Source: CAZBDU01 sp964490725 (GTDB lineage: Bacteria; Spirochaetota; Spirochaetia; SZUA-6; DRHE01). Taken from it: 23,884 nt of DNA. The translations under genes and the position numbers were made by a program. Positions 23,805 to 23,884 of the stretch are shown here, one piece after another. The notes beneath the pieces were generated by a model. That model was not told the origin of the DNA. It saw only the letters and a program-made list of their open reading frames with translations, and did not search any database. Location of the stretch: contig CAZBDU010000087.1 of assembly GCA_964490725.1 (NCBI GenBank), forward strand, positions 1 through 23,884, written 5' to 3'. The first letter of the stretch is position 1; the number at the start of each line of letters is the position of its first letter.

Positions 23805-23884
23805 TACAGGCGAGCCGATCTGTGCTTCGGTAGTAGCCATGGCACCGAAGAGCTACCGCGAGTGGCTACCCGATCAACCCTACC
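23805..23884 (+). mobile_element. Left end of a probable insertion sequence, cut by the window edge
   Basis: After the phosphofructokinase gene the sequence becomes less GC-rich (AATTTACAGG at 23810-23819) and leads into the first codons of a transposase-like gene. The terminal inverted repeat cannot be defined because the other end lies outside the window; the left boundary given is approximate. Confidence 0.45.
23839..23884 (+). CDS. Transposase N-terminus (partial)
   Basis: ATG 23839 opens a frame reading MAPKSYREWLPDQPY before the window ends. The pattern (basic-aromatic, REWxPDQP) resembles the first residues of IS1182/IS5-like DDE transposases, which usually continue with LLPPS. Only 15 codons are available, so family assignment is tentative. 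No clear ribosome site precedes it; instead CTTCGGT (23825-23831) and ACCGAAG (23844-23850) can pair and hold the start codon in the loop. Confidence 0.5.
   Translation, partial: MAPKSYREWLPDQPY

Noticed and set aside
21366..23840. An 824-codon open frame on the - strand opposite hslO and the phosphofructokinase gene
   Set aside because: It spans two well-identified + strand genes and their spacer and has low-complexity His/Gly/Val-rich composition.

Overview
This is a high-GC (roughly two thirds G+C by eye) bacterial chromosomal segment, densely coded mostly on the + strand, with short spacers, strong GGAGG-type ribosome sites and many 4-base stop/start overlaps. Gene content (Hsp33, QueG, PPi-type phosphofructokinase, multi-PAS/GAF kinases, HD-GYP regulator) suggests a Gram-negative of the broad proteobacterial/Desulfobacterota/Acidobacteriota kind. 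No marker gene here fixes the lineage. Bases 1-49 are an unbroken run of C and look like an assembly or sequencing artefact.

Region 1 (52-5852) is a hexuronate catabolic operon: SDR-type fructuronate reductase (UxuB type, 5' truncated), a HAD hydrolase of unknown substrate, a nickel-pincer LarA-like racemase/epimerase, tagaturonate epimerase (UxaE) and uronate isomerase (UxaC). A mannonate dehydratase (ManD) lies about 14 kb away on the - strand (20132-21352). Together they predict galacturonate -> tagaturonate -> fructuronate -> mannonate -> 2-keto-3-deoxygluconate. The LarA homologue may add a mannonate/gluconate C2-epimerase branch.

Region 2 (5974-17000) is a signalling cluster in two blocks. 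The first is a soluble PAS-PAS-GAF NarL-type kinase with its LuxR-type regulator. A 7+7 inverted repeat follows. The second block is a CheY-like receiver, a polytopic membrane kinase, an Rcp1-like receiver, a 1161-residue REC-PAS-GAF-PAS-GAF-kinase-REC hybrid, and a REC-HD-GYP c-di-GMP phosphodiesterase. Only the first regulator (DNA binding) and the last protein (c-di-GMP hydrolysis) carry an output domain.

Region 3 (17001-20098) holds a 397-bp spacer with a convincing promoter and TetR-type operator, then a TetR regulator, a small zinc-ribbon protein and a single 593-codon ORF that fuses an AlkD-like HEAT-repeat DNA-alkylation domain to a full-length QueG epoxyqueuosine reductase. This fusion is the most unusual gene product in the window.

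Region 4 (20132-23884) holds manD (-), divergent hslO (Hsp33) and a PPi-dependent phosphofructokinase. At the right edge are the first codons of a probable insertion-sequence transposase. No rRNA, tRNA or CRISPR array was recognised.
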